From the NCBI GenBank assembly GCA_025331125.1, contig JAOALB010000306.1:1-21496 (forward strand): DNA of 21,496 nucleotides, read 5' to 3'. The stretch comes from Mycogone perniciosa (lineage: Eukaryota; Ascomycota; Sordariomycetes; Hypocreales; Hypocreaceae). This document shows, piece after piece, positions 1-11,260 of the stretch; the first letter of the stretch is position 1; each line of letters starts with the position of its first letter. The translations under genes were made by a program, and so were the position numbers. The notes under the pieces are model-generated. The model ran no database searches and was not told the origin of the DNA. It saw only the letters and a list, made by a program, of their open reading frames with translations.

Positions 1-76
<76 letters not shown>
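1..76. repeat. (ATT)n trinucleotide microsatellite
   Basis: An uninterrupted run of about 25 ATT units begins at the first base of the window, so its true length is unknown. It ends at about position 76, followed by imperfect TTATTATTACTATTA. Nothing indicates a function. Such tracts are length-unstable and are a common place for assemblies to break. Confidence 0.97.
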
Positions 77-77
<1 letters not shown>

Positions 78-2282
78 GTTTATTATTACTATTAAAGGGT
101 TAAAGTATAACTAGTATAGGGAGCTTTATATTATTTAATAATTAAAGCCTTTTATAAAGACTTTATATAATATTAAGCTTTTAAATATAAAAAAGTAGTG
201 TATTAAAATTTTAAATATATATGGCTATAAATAGACTTTTTTAAAGAAAATAGTAATATATTTACTAAAAGCTTTATAAACCTTTAATATAGGTAAATAT
301 CTAGTTTATTAAAGGCTTTATTTACTTTAAGTCTTAAAGGATAAAATAACTATATAGGAATATATACTATTATATAAGGATACTTTAATAAAGGCAAAAA
401 GGTTAAGGCTATAATTTAATTAATATTTATAAAGCAGTAACTATAAATGAATATTATTAAATAAAGGGGTTAAAAGCGATATAATTTATATATATTATAA
501 TATTATAAACTTAAGATTACCAGGTTATAAATACACTATATTATTATATAGTATTTTAATAAAACCTTTAACCTATTAATTAAACTTATAATAGTATTTA
601 ATATAATAGTAAATTTATTAAATTTAAAAGGGTATATGTTTATAAAATATATAATACAAAATATATTATTATATAAAACAATATATTAACGTTATTATAA
701 CTTAAATTAACTTAAAATAAACCTTTTTGTTAATTATTTCTTTCTATTATAATTTAATATAAAGATAAGGTGATAATAGTTAAGTAAATATAATAAAGTA
801 AAAGTATATTAAAACTTTAATTTAAAAAACAAAGGGGAAAAGAATAGGCTTTACTTTATATATTCTATTAATAGTATATTTAAAGTAAAGGCTAAGGGAT
901 TTATATATAATATACCTTTAACTAAATATATACCTTTTAAGGTTATACTAAAATCTTTATTATAAGTTTTATTTATTATAATTATCCCCCTTTTATTTAA
1001 TTACTATTTTAACTATATATTAAATTAATTCTAGTGTATTATAATAAATTACTTTATTTCTTTATATTTATATAACCTTTTTATTCCTTTTTATTTATAC
1101 CTTTTTATTATTAATAAAATACTATTTTATTATTTAATATCCTTTTCCTTTCAAATTTCAATCTTTAAATATATCTTTACTATTATATTTTCTTTTAAGC
1201 TGTTTATTTATATTTTGCCTTTATATTATAAAAATACTGTTTATTGAAAAGATAATATAAAAATATTATTAATTTATTAAAATTAAATTGTATTTTAAGT
1301 AAATTAAAGGGATAATGTTAATTAAATTTTGTTATATTTATTATTTATATATATCTATTATAATTAACCAGAAATTAACAAAATAAAATAGTTTAAATAA
1401 ATAAATTAAATTTATAGTAATTATATATATATTTATTAACTTTATATTTATAAAGTATTTTTAATATATTAATTAAAACAATATTTATAATTCATAAATA
1501 TTTCTCTTTTTTAAATATATTTTCCTATTTTATTTTTAAAAGTTGATTTATTAAAACTTTAAATTTAATACCTTTACCTTCTTTTAAAGCTATATTTATT
1601 AAATAAATAGAATTTACTAATACTAAAATATTGATATAATTTATTAATAAATAATAAGAATAGAAATTTCAAACTTTAATAGAAATTATTAAAAAGAACT
1701 TACTAATAACTTATTAATATATTACTTAAGCTTTATTTAGCTTTTAATTAATTAAATAGAAAGTACTATGAAAAGTATAGTTTTATAAACTTTAAAAAAG
1801 TATATTTTAATAAAGCGCAGGCTTATAAACAATTAATAATATAAAAACATTTATTATTAGTTAATTAATAGCTTTATATATTACTTTATATCTTTTTTAA
1901 TTTAAGTTTTTTAAATCTTTATTTTTAATAAACTTTCATTAACCTTTTATTTAACTAGGTTATTATTACTACTTAGTAGTAAACTATAAATTAATCTATA
2001 ATTAACCTTTATATTTAAAAAAGGCCTAATCTTTAAGTCTTCCTTTTATTAATAATTAATATATATTTTAATAAATAGTTATTACTCCTACTTTCTCTTT
2101 ACTTTTAATTATTTTTAATAATATTAATAATACTTTTATTAAAAAAAATAATAAAATAATAAATCAACTTTTTATATAAAGCTTTGACTTTTAACTTTAT
2201 TTATCTTTTTATTTTTTTTATTTTTTACTTTACTTTTAATAGTTAATTGCTTTTTAAATAATTAAATAGCCTAAATATTATT
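77..2282. other. Degenerate AT-rich stretch without recognisable genes
   Basis: About 2.2 kb of very AT-rich sequence, poor in CA and TG and rich in TA. All frames are closed by frequent TAA/TAG. I could not recognise a protein domain, RNA gene or terminal repeat. The base composition matches the interiors of the dead retrotransposons downstream, so it is most likely older RIP-mutated repeat DNA whose family is no longer readable by eye. Confidence 0.7.
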
Positions 2283-2287
2283 ATTTT
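2283..2287. repeat. Target-site duplication, left copy (element A)
   Basis: ATTTT directly precedes the 5' LTR of element A. The identical pentamer lies directly after the 3' LTR. Five base pairs is the usual duplication made by Ty3/gypsy integrases, and the match fixes both outer ends of the element. Confidence 0.75.
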
Positions 2288-2449
2288 TACTATATGACTA
2301 AACCTGCCCTTTAATAACTTACTAGTATTATATACATCCTCACGTAATAGCTTAATCCTACTCCTTTAAACTATATCCTTATAGCTTCTTGCCTTATTTA
2401 AAGTGTAATAAAGATATTACCTTAACCCGCTATTTTATATACTATAATA
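2288..2449 (+). repeat. 5' LTR of element A (162 bp)
   Basis: It aligns without a gap to 8455-8616 at a constant offset of 6167. The original terminal TG reads TA here, and the 3' end reads TATAATA, probably from TATAACA. That would give an inverted TGTTA...TAACA pair as expected of LTR ends. By hand count about 25 transitions and 2 transversions separate the two copies. No promoter signal can be trusted in this mutated copy. Confidence 0.9.
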
Positions 2450-2700
2450 GTTTATGCCTTTTTACAATAACTGCGCTATTACTTTTAGCCCTTAACCCTA
2501 CTTAAAAAGAATTAATGAAGTCGCTAATAGCCTAGTCGCAATACTATAAAAAGCCCTATATCTTACAGGAAATTCACTAATCCCTAACTATAGCAAGACC
2601 TTAAGCCAAAAAGCTTATATCCCTATAGTAAAGAATATACCTTAGCCTAGCTCTTTGGCTTATACTTAATTCCCTAGCCTGCATTTAATTTAAGAATATT
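2450..2700 (+). other. Element A leader, between 5' LTR and gag
   Basis: This stretch should hold the primer-binding site and the gag start. It is visibly less AT-rich than the element interior (for example CACTAATCCC, GCCTAGCTC). No convincing tRNA-complementary primer-binding site could be identified after the LTR, and no start codon can be assigned. Confidence 0.5.
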
Positions 2701-3720
2701 AAAGTAAAAATAAAAACTATAGAGGGGGACTTTAATTAAAAGATAAAGTTTATTAATTACTTTTACAACTAGTTTTATATCTAGATTATTTTAAAAGCTT
2801 ATAATAATAACTATAACCTAACTTTATAGCTTTAAGTATTAAAACTTAAATAATTCTTTAATATTATTTTTAACTATATTTAAAATTAAAAGTATAACTT
2901 TAATATAGCTTTATTTTAAAAAATGTCTAAAAATATTACTATTATTAAAAACCTAAAGTTTACTTAATATAAAGTTTAAAGTTAAAGTAATATAATTAAT
3001 AAATTTATTAAAGCTAAAAGTAATAATATCTTTAAATATTAAACTAATAACTTTAAAAATAAATTTAACGCTAAAGATAAAGATATAAAAACCTATTAGT
3101 AAAAGTATATAAACTAATATTTTATTATACTATATAATATTATAATTAATACTAAATACTTTAATACCTTTTATAAATATATCTTTTATATTAACAGTTA
3201 ATTAAATAATAATACCTATAATTTAATATAAACGGCATTTAACTATATTATAATAAAAAAGGATAACTATATAATATAGGAATAAAAAAGTAGTAAAGCT
3301 TTTATTAAATTCCTAGACTTATAGTATAAAACTTTTAACTTTGTATAATTTACTGCTTAAAAGTTTAATACCTATTATATAATAAATAAACTATTTTAAA
3401 ACTTTATTACTAAATTTTATAAATTAATAGCTTAAACCAGTAAAACTAATACCTAAAAGGTTAATACCTTTTACTTTAAAGTATTTAAAGAGATAGCTGC
3501 TACCTTTATTAATAAAAGCAATAAACCTATAAGTAAAGATAATTAATTTATTTAAAGAACTTTTAATTAAAAACTTTATAATAACTTTAAAAAGCAGGCC
3601 TATTATATTAAATTTAAAGGCAATTATAAATTTAAAAAGCTAAATAGTAATTATACTTTTTAATAAGCCCTTCCTTAAAATAAACTAAACCCTTTAAAGT
3701 AAAGAAATTTAGGCAATCCT
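2700..3720 (+). pseudogene. Gag remnant of element A
   Basis: The position between leader and pol, and the conceptual reading with many stops, fit a Ty3/gypsy capsid region. It opens with a GDF-like segment near 2725. Around 3300-3560 it has a longer readable run containing FLDL*YKTFN, KFNTYY and FYFKVFKEIAATFINKSNKP. This is the usual gag layout of fungal chromoviruses, but the individual motifs are weak. No intact CCHC zinc knuckle is present. A Lys/Phe/Tyr-rich stretch near 3597-3660 could be what is left of an acidic tail. Start and end are approximate. Confidence 0.5.
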
Positions 3721-5500
3721 ATATAATTAAATACTACATCCTTTACTTTATAATATAAAAAATACTAATAACTTTATAACCTATACTACTATTATAGCAG
3801 TTAATATATAGTTAATAATTTTATAGAAAAGTAGAAAGCTAATACTATAAGACTTTAAACCTTATAGGAATATAGTAGCAGCTTCTTAAGATATAAAATA
3901 TATTAAAGCAATAGCACTATAATGCCTTAAAGTAAGGTATATATCCTAAGCTAGGGAAAAATTATATTAATACTATAAATTCCTACTCTTTAATTCCTAT
4001 AGTATTAATACTTTTTAGCTTAAAGAAATAACCTATTATACTATAGAAACCTATTCCTATACTATATTAATAAAACCAGTTTTATTAAAAGATTAATTAC
4101 CTTTAATAATATACTTACCTATAAATATATAACTTTTAATATATAAAGGTAAAGAAAAGAATAGCTTTTTAATAATATTATATTAAAAGGCGCAATAAAA
4201 ATATTAAAATAGCCGATAAATCTAATACCTTTATAAGTATAATAGATTATTATTAATAATAGACTATTAATTTTAAATACTATAAATAGTAAATTATTAC
4301 TTATTTATACTATATTATCCTTTATGCATTTATTTATAACTATATTAGCCTTTATTAATAATAGCTGTTTAATATAAGGCTTTATAAACTAGTATTTTCT
4401 TTAAAAGACTTAAATCTTAATAATATAATTACCTAAACTAAAAAGCTTTATTTTCATTAATAGTAAAGGAGTAATATAGCTTACTAACTATATAATCTTA
4501 AATATAAAAATAAAGGAATATAAACAGCTATATATATTTTATATTATTTATTTTTTAAATTAAAACCCTTTTATTTTTAAAATACTATAGCTATAGCAAT
4601 ATAATCTTAATAGTAACTAGCCTATATTAACAGTTACCTTTAATTTATAATACTATTTAATAAGTTATTGCCTTTAAACCTTCACTATACTAATACTCTT
4701 TAACTTAATAACTATTTTATATAATATTAATATCTTAAATAAACCCTTAAAGTTAATACTTTATATTATTAGTAAAAAATAAAATAATATATTAAAGAAA
4801 ATAAAAAGAAAAGTTAAAAAGAAAGTTAAGTTCTAAGCCTATATTAAAAATATACTAAAAGAGATAATACCTTAACAGGGAGAAAGGGACTTATATATTA
4901 ACTTTACATTAACAATAAAGTAAAATTACTACTATATCTATTAACTTAATAACTGTAAAAGACTAAAGACCAAAATATAAATAATACTAAATAAACCTTT
5001 AATACCAGTCTTAATAATACTTATAGCTAATAACTGTTAATATTTATATTAATATAGCCTAATATAATTCTTTAAGCTAAATATACTAATACCTAATAAG
5101 CCTATAGCAGTAGCGCTATATAAGCAATTTAACTTAACAGATATTTAAATATCTGCTGCAATATTATTTATCTAATTCTATAAAGATTTATTTACTTAAT
5201 ATATAAAATTAACTTAAATAAAACTAGCAGAAAATATATAAATATAAGAATATAAAGTATACCGACTATTAAAGCTTAATAAAAATACCTTTATAAGTAT
5301 ATTATAAAGGCAAGGCAGCTTTATAGCAGTATAAGTATTATTCCTTTAAGCTTTTTATAAATTCCTTATATACTGCTATAGCAGAAAGTACCTTTAAAGG
5401 ATATTAAAGTCTAATATTAATAAATTTATAAAAGTAAAGTTAAAATTAATAGAAAATAATATTTAAAAGAAACTTTTTAATTAACTATAAAATAAAATTA
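3721..5500 (+). pseudogene. Element A gag-pol linker / protease region (degenerate)
   Basis: In a Ty3/gypsy element the aspartic protease lies between gag and RT, so it should be here. I could not pick out the D-S/T-G active site by eye. The segment just before RT, from about 5090 to 5500, has many stops but can be read as FNLTDI*ISAAI and EYKVYRLLKLNKN. The call rests on position more than on sequence. Confidence 0.35.
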
Positions 5501-6620
5501 TTAGCTTCCTTTTATAATTAATAAATAAATTTCCCTTTAAAAGATTATAAAACTATAAAATTAAACTTTTATTAAAAAAAGAACTACTATATTAAAAAAA
5601 CTGCTTAATATTATTAAATAAACTTTAAGTTATAAAGAAATAGCTAAATAAAAACCTAGTTAAAGGATTTATTAAGGAATCTAAAGTAAAATATACTACC
5701 CCTTTACTTTTTACTGCAAAACCTAAAAAAAGTATCTGCATTTATTAAAACTATTAAAGCTTTAATAATATTACTATAAAAAATCGCTATTTATTGCCGC
5801 TAATCTAGGAAATATTAAATACATTATATAATATTAGATTTTATATTAAACTAAATATAATAGGCGCCCTTAATAAACTTAAAATTATAAAGGGATATAA
5901 ATAAAAGACAGCTTCCATAACCTAGTTTAAACTATTTAAAACCTTTATTATACCTTTTAGCCTTTATAATACCTTAATCTCTTTCTAATACTATATTAAC
6001 TATACGTTATATAAGTTATTTAATAAAATTTATATAGTTTACTTTAATAATATTTTAATTTATTTAGCGATACAAAAAGAATATTAATAATATATATAAA
6101 AAGTTATAAATAAAACTCTATACTACTATATTTAACTATCTTAAAACCTAGTTAATAACTGCCTTAATCTTTACTTTCTTTAACTATAATAAAAAAATAG
6201 TTTTAGAAATAAATACTTTAAATTAAATATTTAATAATATTCTCTTTTAATATAATAAAAATAGTATTTTATAATTAATAGTATATTTCTATTAAAGTAG
6301 TTATTTATTAAATGCAATTATAAAATTTATAATAAAAAACTATTAACTATTATTAAATTATTAAAAGAATAGTACTTTAAACTTTAAAGTATAGAAAATA
6401 AATTTAAGATTATTATAGACTATAAAAACCTAAAATACTTTATAATTACTAAAGTATTAAATTAAAGATAAATCCGCTAATCTAAATTCCTTTTTTAATA
6501 TAATTTCTAGATTAGTTATTGGTTTAGGTTAAAAGCAGTTAAACTTAATGCATTAAGTAAAAGATTTTTAAAATATCCCAGTAAAGTTAAACTAGGATAA
6601 TAGTTAATTAAAAGAAAGAA
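5500..6620 (+). pseudogene. Reverse transcriptase and RNase H remnant of element A
   Basis: Frame 1 carries the ordered RT landmarks of Ty3/gypsy: LINKFPFK, then NLVKGFIKESKVKYTTPLLF, then NNITIKNRYLLPLI (5764-5805), then KLNIIGALNKL for motif A, and YFNNILIY at 6040-6063 for the YLDDILIYS active-site motif. Asp in motif A and both Asp of the YxDD box read Asn, each a GAT/GAC-to-AAT/AAC change, so the polymerase site is destroyed. Near 6454-6540 the end of RNase H is recognisable as LN*R*IR*SKFLF*YNF*I, matching the family's 'RQxRWxExLSxFxFxI' region. TAG and TAA stand where Trp, Arg and Gln are expected. Confidence 0.88.
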
Positions 6621-6889
6621 AAAGAACTTTACTTTTAAAAAGCTGCTTTAACCCCTATACCTATATTAATATTACAGGAAATAGAGACAATAAAAACCTC
6701 TTTATTATAATAACTAGCACTTTAATCCTAGACTTAAAAATATCTATTAATAAAATAATTAATAAAGCCTATAAAATATTAAATATAGTAAATATTATAA
6801 TATAAGTGCTTTAAGACCTAGCTATTTAATAATAGCCTAAAAGTATTTACAATAACTTAAAGGCAACTATATAAGACTTTTAAATTGAT

Positions 6890-8055
6890 AGTAATTAAAT
6901 ATATTATTAAAAATAACTTTTCCTTTTATTAATAAATAAAGTAAAAATATAAATCATATATTAAATATACTTTTTTAAGTTAAAAGGATATTTAAAATAA
7001 ATAAAAATACTAAACCTTTTTAACTATATATATTAATAGCTATAAATATCAGCTAATATTAATACTTTTATTAAAGGTTATAACCTATACTTTTAAATAA
7101 AGTTAAATAGGTTTACTCTTTTAATATTTTTAAAACTATTACTAGTATTATGTTAGGCTTAAAGTACTATTTTAATAAATTATATTATATTACTGCCTAA
7201 CTATAACTAATAAAGCTTAGTCTATAAAAATATTTTTATAATAATATACTGCTTAATAAAAATATACTATTTTATTATTACCTATATATTTAATACTAAA
7301 GAATTTACTAATACCTATACTTTATATATTTATATTTTATATAAAGCTTTAGAAATAATTATATTCAATTAAAGTATTTAGTTTATATTTAAACTTTAGT
7401 AGTAGCTATTTAAAGAATTTAAAATCTACTTTAAATATTTTTTAATCTATTATTTAAAAACCAATAGCTATATTAAATTATTAAATATAAAGGCAAAGTA
7501 ATATTTTAAGCAGTTTATAAATTTTTATTACAATAATTAAATAAACTAATTGCTATTTATAAAGTTTACTTAAAATTATTAAATATTTAAAATAATAAAC
7601 ACTTTACGATTCTATATAAATTATAGTTTTTACCTATACTTAAAAGTTAAACCTTTAAACCTTTACCTATTAAACTTATCTATAACTTAAAAGAGGAGTT
7701 TCTATCAAGTAAATACTATAGCTAAGCGTTTTTAATAAATTCTAAATTAATTAAAAGCCTTTAAAGTATAAGTAATTGCTTAATATAAAGCTGCAGCTAA
7801 TATATTAAAAGAGGATTTATATTAATTTATAGTTAATGAAAAAGTATAGTTAAAAATTAAATACTTTAAAATAAACTGCCTAATAAAAAAGGGAGATAAT
7901 AAATAGGTAAGCCTATATAAAATCCTTAATATATACCTTTTAACCTATTAACTTAAACTCTTTAACTATATCTGCATTTTCCTTATATTTTATAGCTCTC
8001 TCTTTAAACTACTAGCAGTTCAATAAAGTAGGCTAATAGATATATCTATTAAGAT
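6890..8055 (+). pseudogene. Integrase remnant of element A
   Basis: The core region is readable around 7360-7560 as FSLYLNFSSSYLKN and KAK*YFKQFINFYYNN, in the position of the 'QFxSxFW ... NxxxEQYLRxFxN' block of gypsy integrases. This is followed by INYSFYLYLKVKPL, which fits the usual 'LNYGYxPxxxxxP' segment. The C-terminal part at about 7790-8055 is better preserved: YKAAANILKEDLY*F and VNEKV*LK, then SLYKILNIYLLTY*LKL, then FLIFYSSLFKLL, corresponding to the GPY/F-type module 'GPYKIL...YxLxLP...FPVFHxSLLRP'. The catalytic D,D35E residues cannot be assigned with confidence. The reading frame differs from that of the RT, so there is at least one indel between 6460 and 7811. Confidence 0.75.
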
Positions 8056-8132
8056 AAAACCGTATTAATAAATAAAAGAATAAAAATATATAAAAATAAA
8101 TATTTAAAAAATATAATAAAATAAATAAAATA

Positions 8133-8260
8133 ATAGAAAAGTAGGAATTTAGTAATATCCTTAAGTGCTATAATAAAGATAGCCTATACTATTATATAGC
8201 CTGGAAATACTATACACTAAACTAGCAACCCGCGAAGGACCTTAAAGGATAAAACGCTGC
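8133..8260 (+). pseudogene. C-terminal chromodomain remnant of element A
   Basis: Reading from the GAA at 8136 gives EK*EFSNILKCYNKDSLYY and then YIAWKYYTLN*QPAKDLK. This fits the chromodomain pattern E-x-Ile-L...Y-x-V-K-W-x-G-Y...x-W-E-P-x-x-N-L. The key aromatic in 'SWEP' is TAG here (N*QP), as expected from TGG by a G-to-A change. In chromoviruses this domain sits behind the integrase and is thought to steer integration toward H3K9-methylated heterochromatin. It lies in a third reading frame relative to the integrase part, so a further indel separates them. Confidence 0.82.
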
Positions 8261-8440
8261 CCTTTTAAAATACTATATAAAAAACCCTAACAAGCTTAGC
8301 CTGCCTGCCTAGGTTAAGAAAAGGAAGATAACCAACTAGCTGGACCTGCAATACAGCAGCCGCTTATAACGGAATTAATATAATAGGAGGATTAAAGTAT
8401 ATATAGTCTTAAAATAGCTATTTAAAGGTAAATAGAGTTT

Positions 8441-8451
8441 AAAAGGGGGGG
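8441..8451 (+). other. Polypurine tract of element A
   Basis: AAAAGGGGGGG followed by TAC and then the LTR start TGTTACGG at 8455. This is the plus-strand DNA priming site of LTR retrotransposons. Its position directly before the 3' LTR confirms the plus orientation. Confidence 0.85.
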
Positions 8452-8454
8452 TAC

Positions 8455-8616
8455 TGTTACGGCACTAAACCTGCCCTTTAATAACTTATCAGCATTATAT
8501 ATATCCTTATATAATAGCTTGGTTTTACTCCTTTAAACTATATCTTTATAGCTTTTTACTTTATTTAAGGCATAATAAAAATATTACCTTAACCTGTTAT
8601 TTTATATACTATAATA
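8455..8616 (+). repeat. 3' LTR of element A (162 bp)
   Basis: Begins TGTTACGGCAC, retaining the terminal TG lost in the 5' copy, and ends TATAATA. It matches 2288-2449 with no indel. The copies carry RIP-type changes at different positions, so each has been mutated after insertion. Confidence 0.9.
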
Positions 8617-8621
8617 ATTTT
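8617..8621. repeat. Target-site duplication, right copy (element A)
   Basis: ATTTT, identical to 2283-2287. It begins immediately after the inferred LTR end. Confidence 0.75.
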
Positions 8622-9409
8622 CTTTGTTTAACTTTTAAATCTTTTTGATTTTCTTTATTTTATAAAGTAATATATTTTACTTGAAAGGTTTATAGTATTT
8701 TATACCTCTTTAAAATTTTATTCCTTTTATATCTCCTTAAAATTAAATATTAAAAGGGAGTTATTTATATTTCTTTACCTTTTTCTTTATAGTTTTAAAA
8801 GGCTAATATAAAATATATTATATAGTTATAAATATTCTTTAAGTAATATAAGGCAGTATATTTATTTTTTAATTATTTCTAATATTTAAGAAAGTTTAAA
8901 GAATTTTAATATTAATTTTCTTTTTTACTTTTTAATAAAAGGTTTTTTATAAATAAGTTTATTAAATTATTAATTTTTAATATTAATAGTTAATATTATA
9001 TATTATAATTTAGCGTTTATTATATAATAGTAATTTACTATTAAATCTTTAAATATACTTTTAGTTTATTTAATTTATTTAAATAGTTTTAAACTATAAT
9101 ATTTCCTTTTTTTAATAGTCTTAATATTTATATAAAAGTTACAGTTATAGCTATATAAAGCTTTATAAGTAAATATCTTAAATATTAAATTAAAACTAGT
9201 ATTATATATATATTATATTATTTTGAGCAGTTAAGTTTAATTTATTCAATTATTATTAATAAAAAAATAAAAATAAAAATTTAATATATAATTTATTAAT
9301 TTATTTAATTATTAGTTTATGGGTAAAACATTATTAATAACGTTTACCTAAAGTTAAAAATAAAATATAAATATTATAGTATAAAAAGGTAAGTTAGGGC
9401 AAATATTGT
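8622..9409. other. AT-rich spacer between elements A and B
   Basis: About 790 bp with the same TA-rich, CA/TG-poor composition as the rest. No domain, LTR or RNA gene was recognised apart from the palindrome at 9322-9348. This is the DNA into which A and B inserted, or older repeat debris. Confidence 0.65.
9322..9348. repeat. Near-perfect 27-nt palindrome
   Basis: Arms GGTAAAAC and GTTTACC surround the self-complementary core TTATTAATAA. The central 18 nt (AACATTATTAATAACGTT) is a perfect palindrome except for one pair, an A where a G would restore symmetry. That is a RIP-type change. It could be fused terminal inverted repeats of a lost DNA transposon or a cruciform-forming site; I cannot decide which. 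Confidence 0.6.
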
Positions 9410-9543
9410 TGTTATACTGTAGAGAATAAGAAAGCCTTAAGGCTTTACAGAAAGCTATAGCTAGGAACGCGTTAGGGCCTGGTTATATGACTGGGGCTTA
9501 TATAACAGGGTATTAATATCGCGTTATAGTTAATGCTATAATA
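9410..9543 (-). repeat. 3' LTR of element B (about 134 bp)
   Basis: On the minus strand it starts TATTATAGC, probably from TGTTATAGC, right after the polypurine tract. It ends TATAACA, an exact inverted match to TGTTATA. The second LTR of B is not in the window, so the inner boundary (9407 or 9410) rests on the terminal inverted heptamer only. The LTR retains unusually many CG steps, for example two CGCG sites near 9468 and 9520. Confidence 0.65.
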
Positions 9544-9546
9544 GTA

Positions 9547-9558
9547 CCCCCCCTCTTT
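9547..9558 (-). other. Polypurine tract of element B
   Basis: The minus strand reads AAAGAGGGGGGG, then TAC, then the LTR start. This is the same arrangement as in element A and sets the orientation of B. Confidence 0.8.
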
Positions 9559-10559
9559 ATTGCGCTATTTAGCTATAAATAGCTATATTACTTATATAAA
9601 TTAAAATTCCAGGTAATCTATTTTAATATTTCTAATATAAAGGTAAATAGGGCAAATCGTATAGTTTTTAGTGTTAATAATATATAGTTTATTTATAGGC
9701 TTTAGCGCAGTATAGTTTTTAGTTAGCGCTTTGCAGGCATTAGTTTCTTTCTAGCTATTTCCTCCTTTTCCTTTTTTATAATTCCTTTCAGTACTTATTG
9801 CAGTAGGCCTAGCTTTTTTAGGTTTCCTTTATAAAAGTTTTATATTACCCTTACTTAGCCTTGCAGGTCTTTAGCTAATTATTATATAAATGTATAGTAT
9901 TTTTATTTAATAAAGTAATAGAATCTATTATTATTATAATAATTTAAAAGCGCTTTAAACTTCTATTTCTTTTATACTTTATCTATACTATTTTCTCTTT
10001 CTAATATTCTATTTTAAATATTCCTTAACTTAGCTTTATTCATTATCTTTTACTTAAAATATAGTAAAATAGCTGTTTTAAATTGCAGAAAAGAGTTATA
10101 TAAAACTAGGAAAATCTTTATACCTTTTAGCAGGCTAATAGTATAGGCTTATAAATATACCTTTATTATTATATAAAGCCCTGCCTATTTATTATCTAGC
10201 TTTTTTATTAGCCGGTTAATCTTTATATTTTATATATTAATAAAGACTTCTTGCCTAATAGTATAGACTAATAATGCCTTTTTTTATATATTTGCATTTT
10301 CTTTATATTTTCTTTTTAAAGGTTTAGTAAAGGCTTTTAGCTATATAATAATGCATTTAAATCGCTTAGTAATAGTATTAATGCAGAAAAACTCTCTTTT
10401 TTTACTGCAAAAAGGTTTAGCGGGCAGGGCTATAAAGGCTTTATCCTTAAGCAAGGGTTAAAACTATAATTAGCGAAAAATAATAATACACTAATAGTTT
10501 CAGATAGTATATTATTTACAGCAAATTTAGCTAATAAAAGCTAATAGGCCTAATTATCC

Positions 10560-11260
10560 TAGTAAAAGTTAATAAAAGCTAATAAATATTATTTTATATT
10601 TATATTAATTCTTTTAATTTAGCTATTAGTATTAAAGTAAAAGGCTAATAGCTATTTTAATATAACTTTTAATCACTTTAAAAGTTATTCCTAAAATTCT
10701 AATATAAACTATATACTGCAGTCTAATATAATATTATTAAGTATATTATAAAGGCAGTAAATCCTATTAATAAATATATTAACTAGCTTCTTTATTAATA
10801 GTAAAGTAATAGGTATAAAATAATACATTTTTATAAAGTAATAGACTATTACAAGTAAATATTTATAGGTAGTATTATAGCAGTAAGATTTAGGCAGTAG
10901 TATAATATAGTTAATAAAAGTATTTAATTATATATAGAACAGGACTAGTAATAGTTAAAGGAAGCCTTATAGTAAAAATTGCAAGGCCTTTATTTTAATA
11001 TATAGTTTACAGGCTTATATAAAAAGTTCAATGTCTCTTAAAATCTATAGCCACTAATATATTTAATTAATAAAGTCTAGAGTTTTAAACCTGCCTAAGT
11101 ATTTAGCTAGGCCGCTTAAATGGTTTTTAAATAAGATTTATATATAAAGCTTATTATTAAAGGGAATAAAAAGCTGCTTTTAATAGTAAATTTTATTATT
11201 TATTACTTAGCAGTCGTTTATTATAATTTAAAGTTTTTTATAGAGTTATTTTAATTATTA
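10560..11260 (-). pseudogene. Integrase remnant of element B
   Basis: The minus strand conceptually reads, in order, an IRLPLTITSP-like segment, then CNSLLLYKNVLFYTYYFT, then ILGITFKVIKSY, then N*KN*YKYK. These correspond to the gypsy integrase blocks 'DRLTKMxHFIP', 'LGIxxxxSTAFHPQTDGQTERxN' and 'xxEQYLR'. Catalytic acids are not recoverable by eye, and stops occur throughout. Boundaries are approximate. The region below it, to about 9560, should hold the integrase C-terminus, but I could not recognise a chromodomain there. Confidence 0.6.

Larger units (their letters stand above)
2288..8616 (+). mobile_element. Ty3/gypsy LTR retrotransposon A with chromodomain, RIP-inactivated
   Basis: A 6.3-kb full-length element: 162-bp LTRs at both ends in direct orientation, flanking ATTTT duplications, a polypurine tract next to the 3' LTR, and internal remnants in the order gag, RT, RNase H, integrase, chromodomain. 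That order (RT before integrase) and the terminal chromodomain place it in the chromovirus branch of Ty3/gypsy (Metaviridae). Every domain is crossed by TAA/TAG stops. The readable frame changes at least twice: frame 1 through RT and RNase H to about 6460, another frame at about 7811-8055, and a third over the chromodomain. It cannot make protein. The pattern of change is G-to-A and C-to-T, as expected for RIP. Confidence 0.92.

Noticed and set aside
1..76. Telomeric repeat at the window start
   Set aside because: The unit is ATT, not the TTAGGG of filamentous ascomycetes; it is a plain microsatellite.
77..2282. CRISPR-like or other spaced repeats in AT-rich spacers
   Set aside because: Recurring TTTATTAA/AATATATA words reflect base composition; no regular repeat-spacer pattern is present.
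3597..3660. A CCHC zinc knuckle in element A gag (YYIKFKGNYKFKK)
   Set aside because: The Gly and some spacing look right, but the ligand positions cannot be obtained from Cys or His codons by single transitions, unlike the convincing case in element B.
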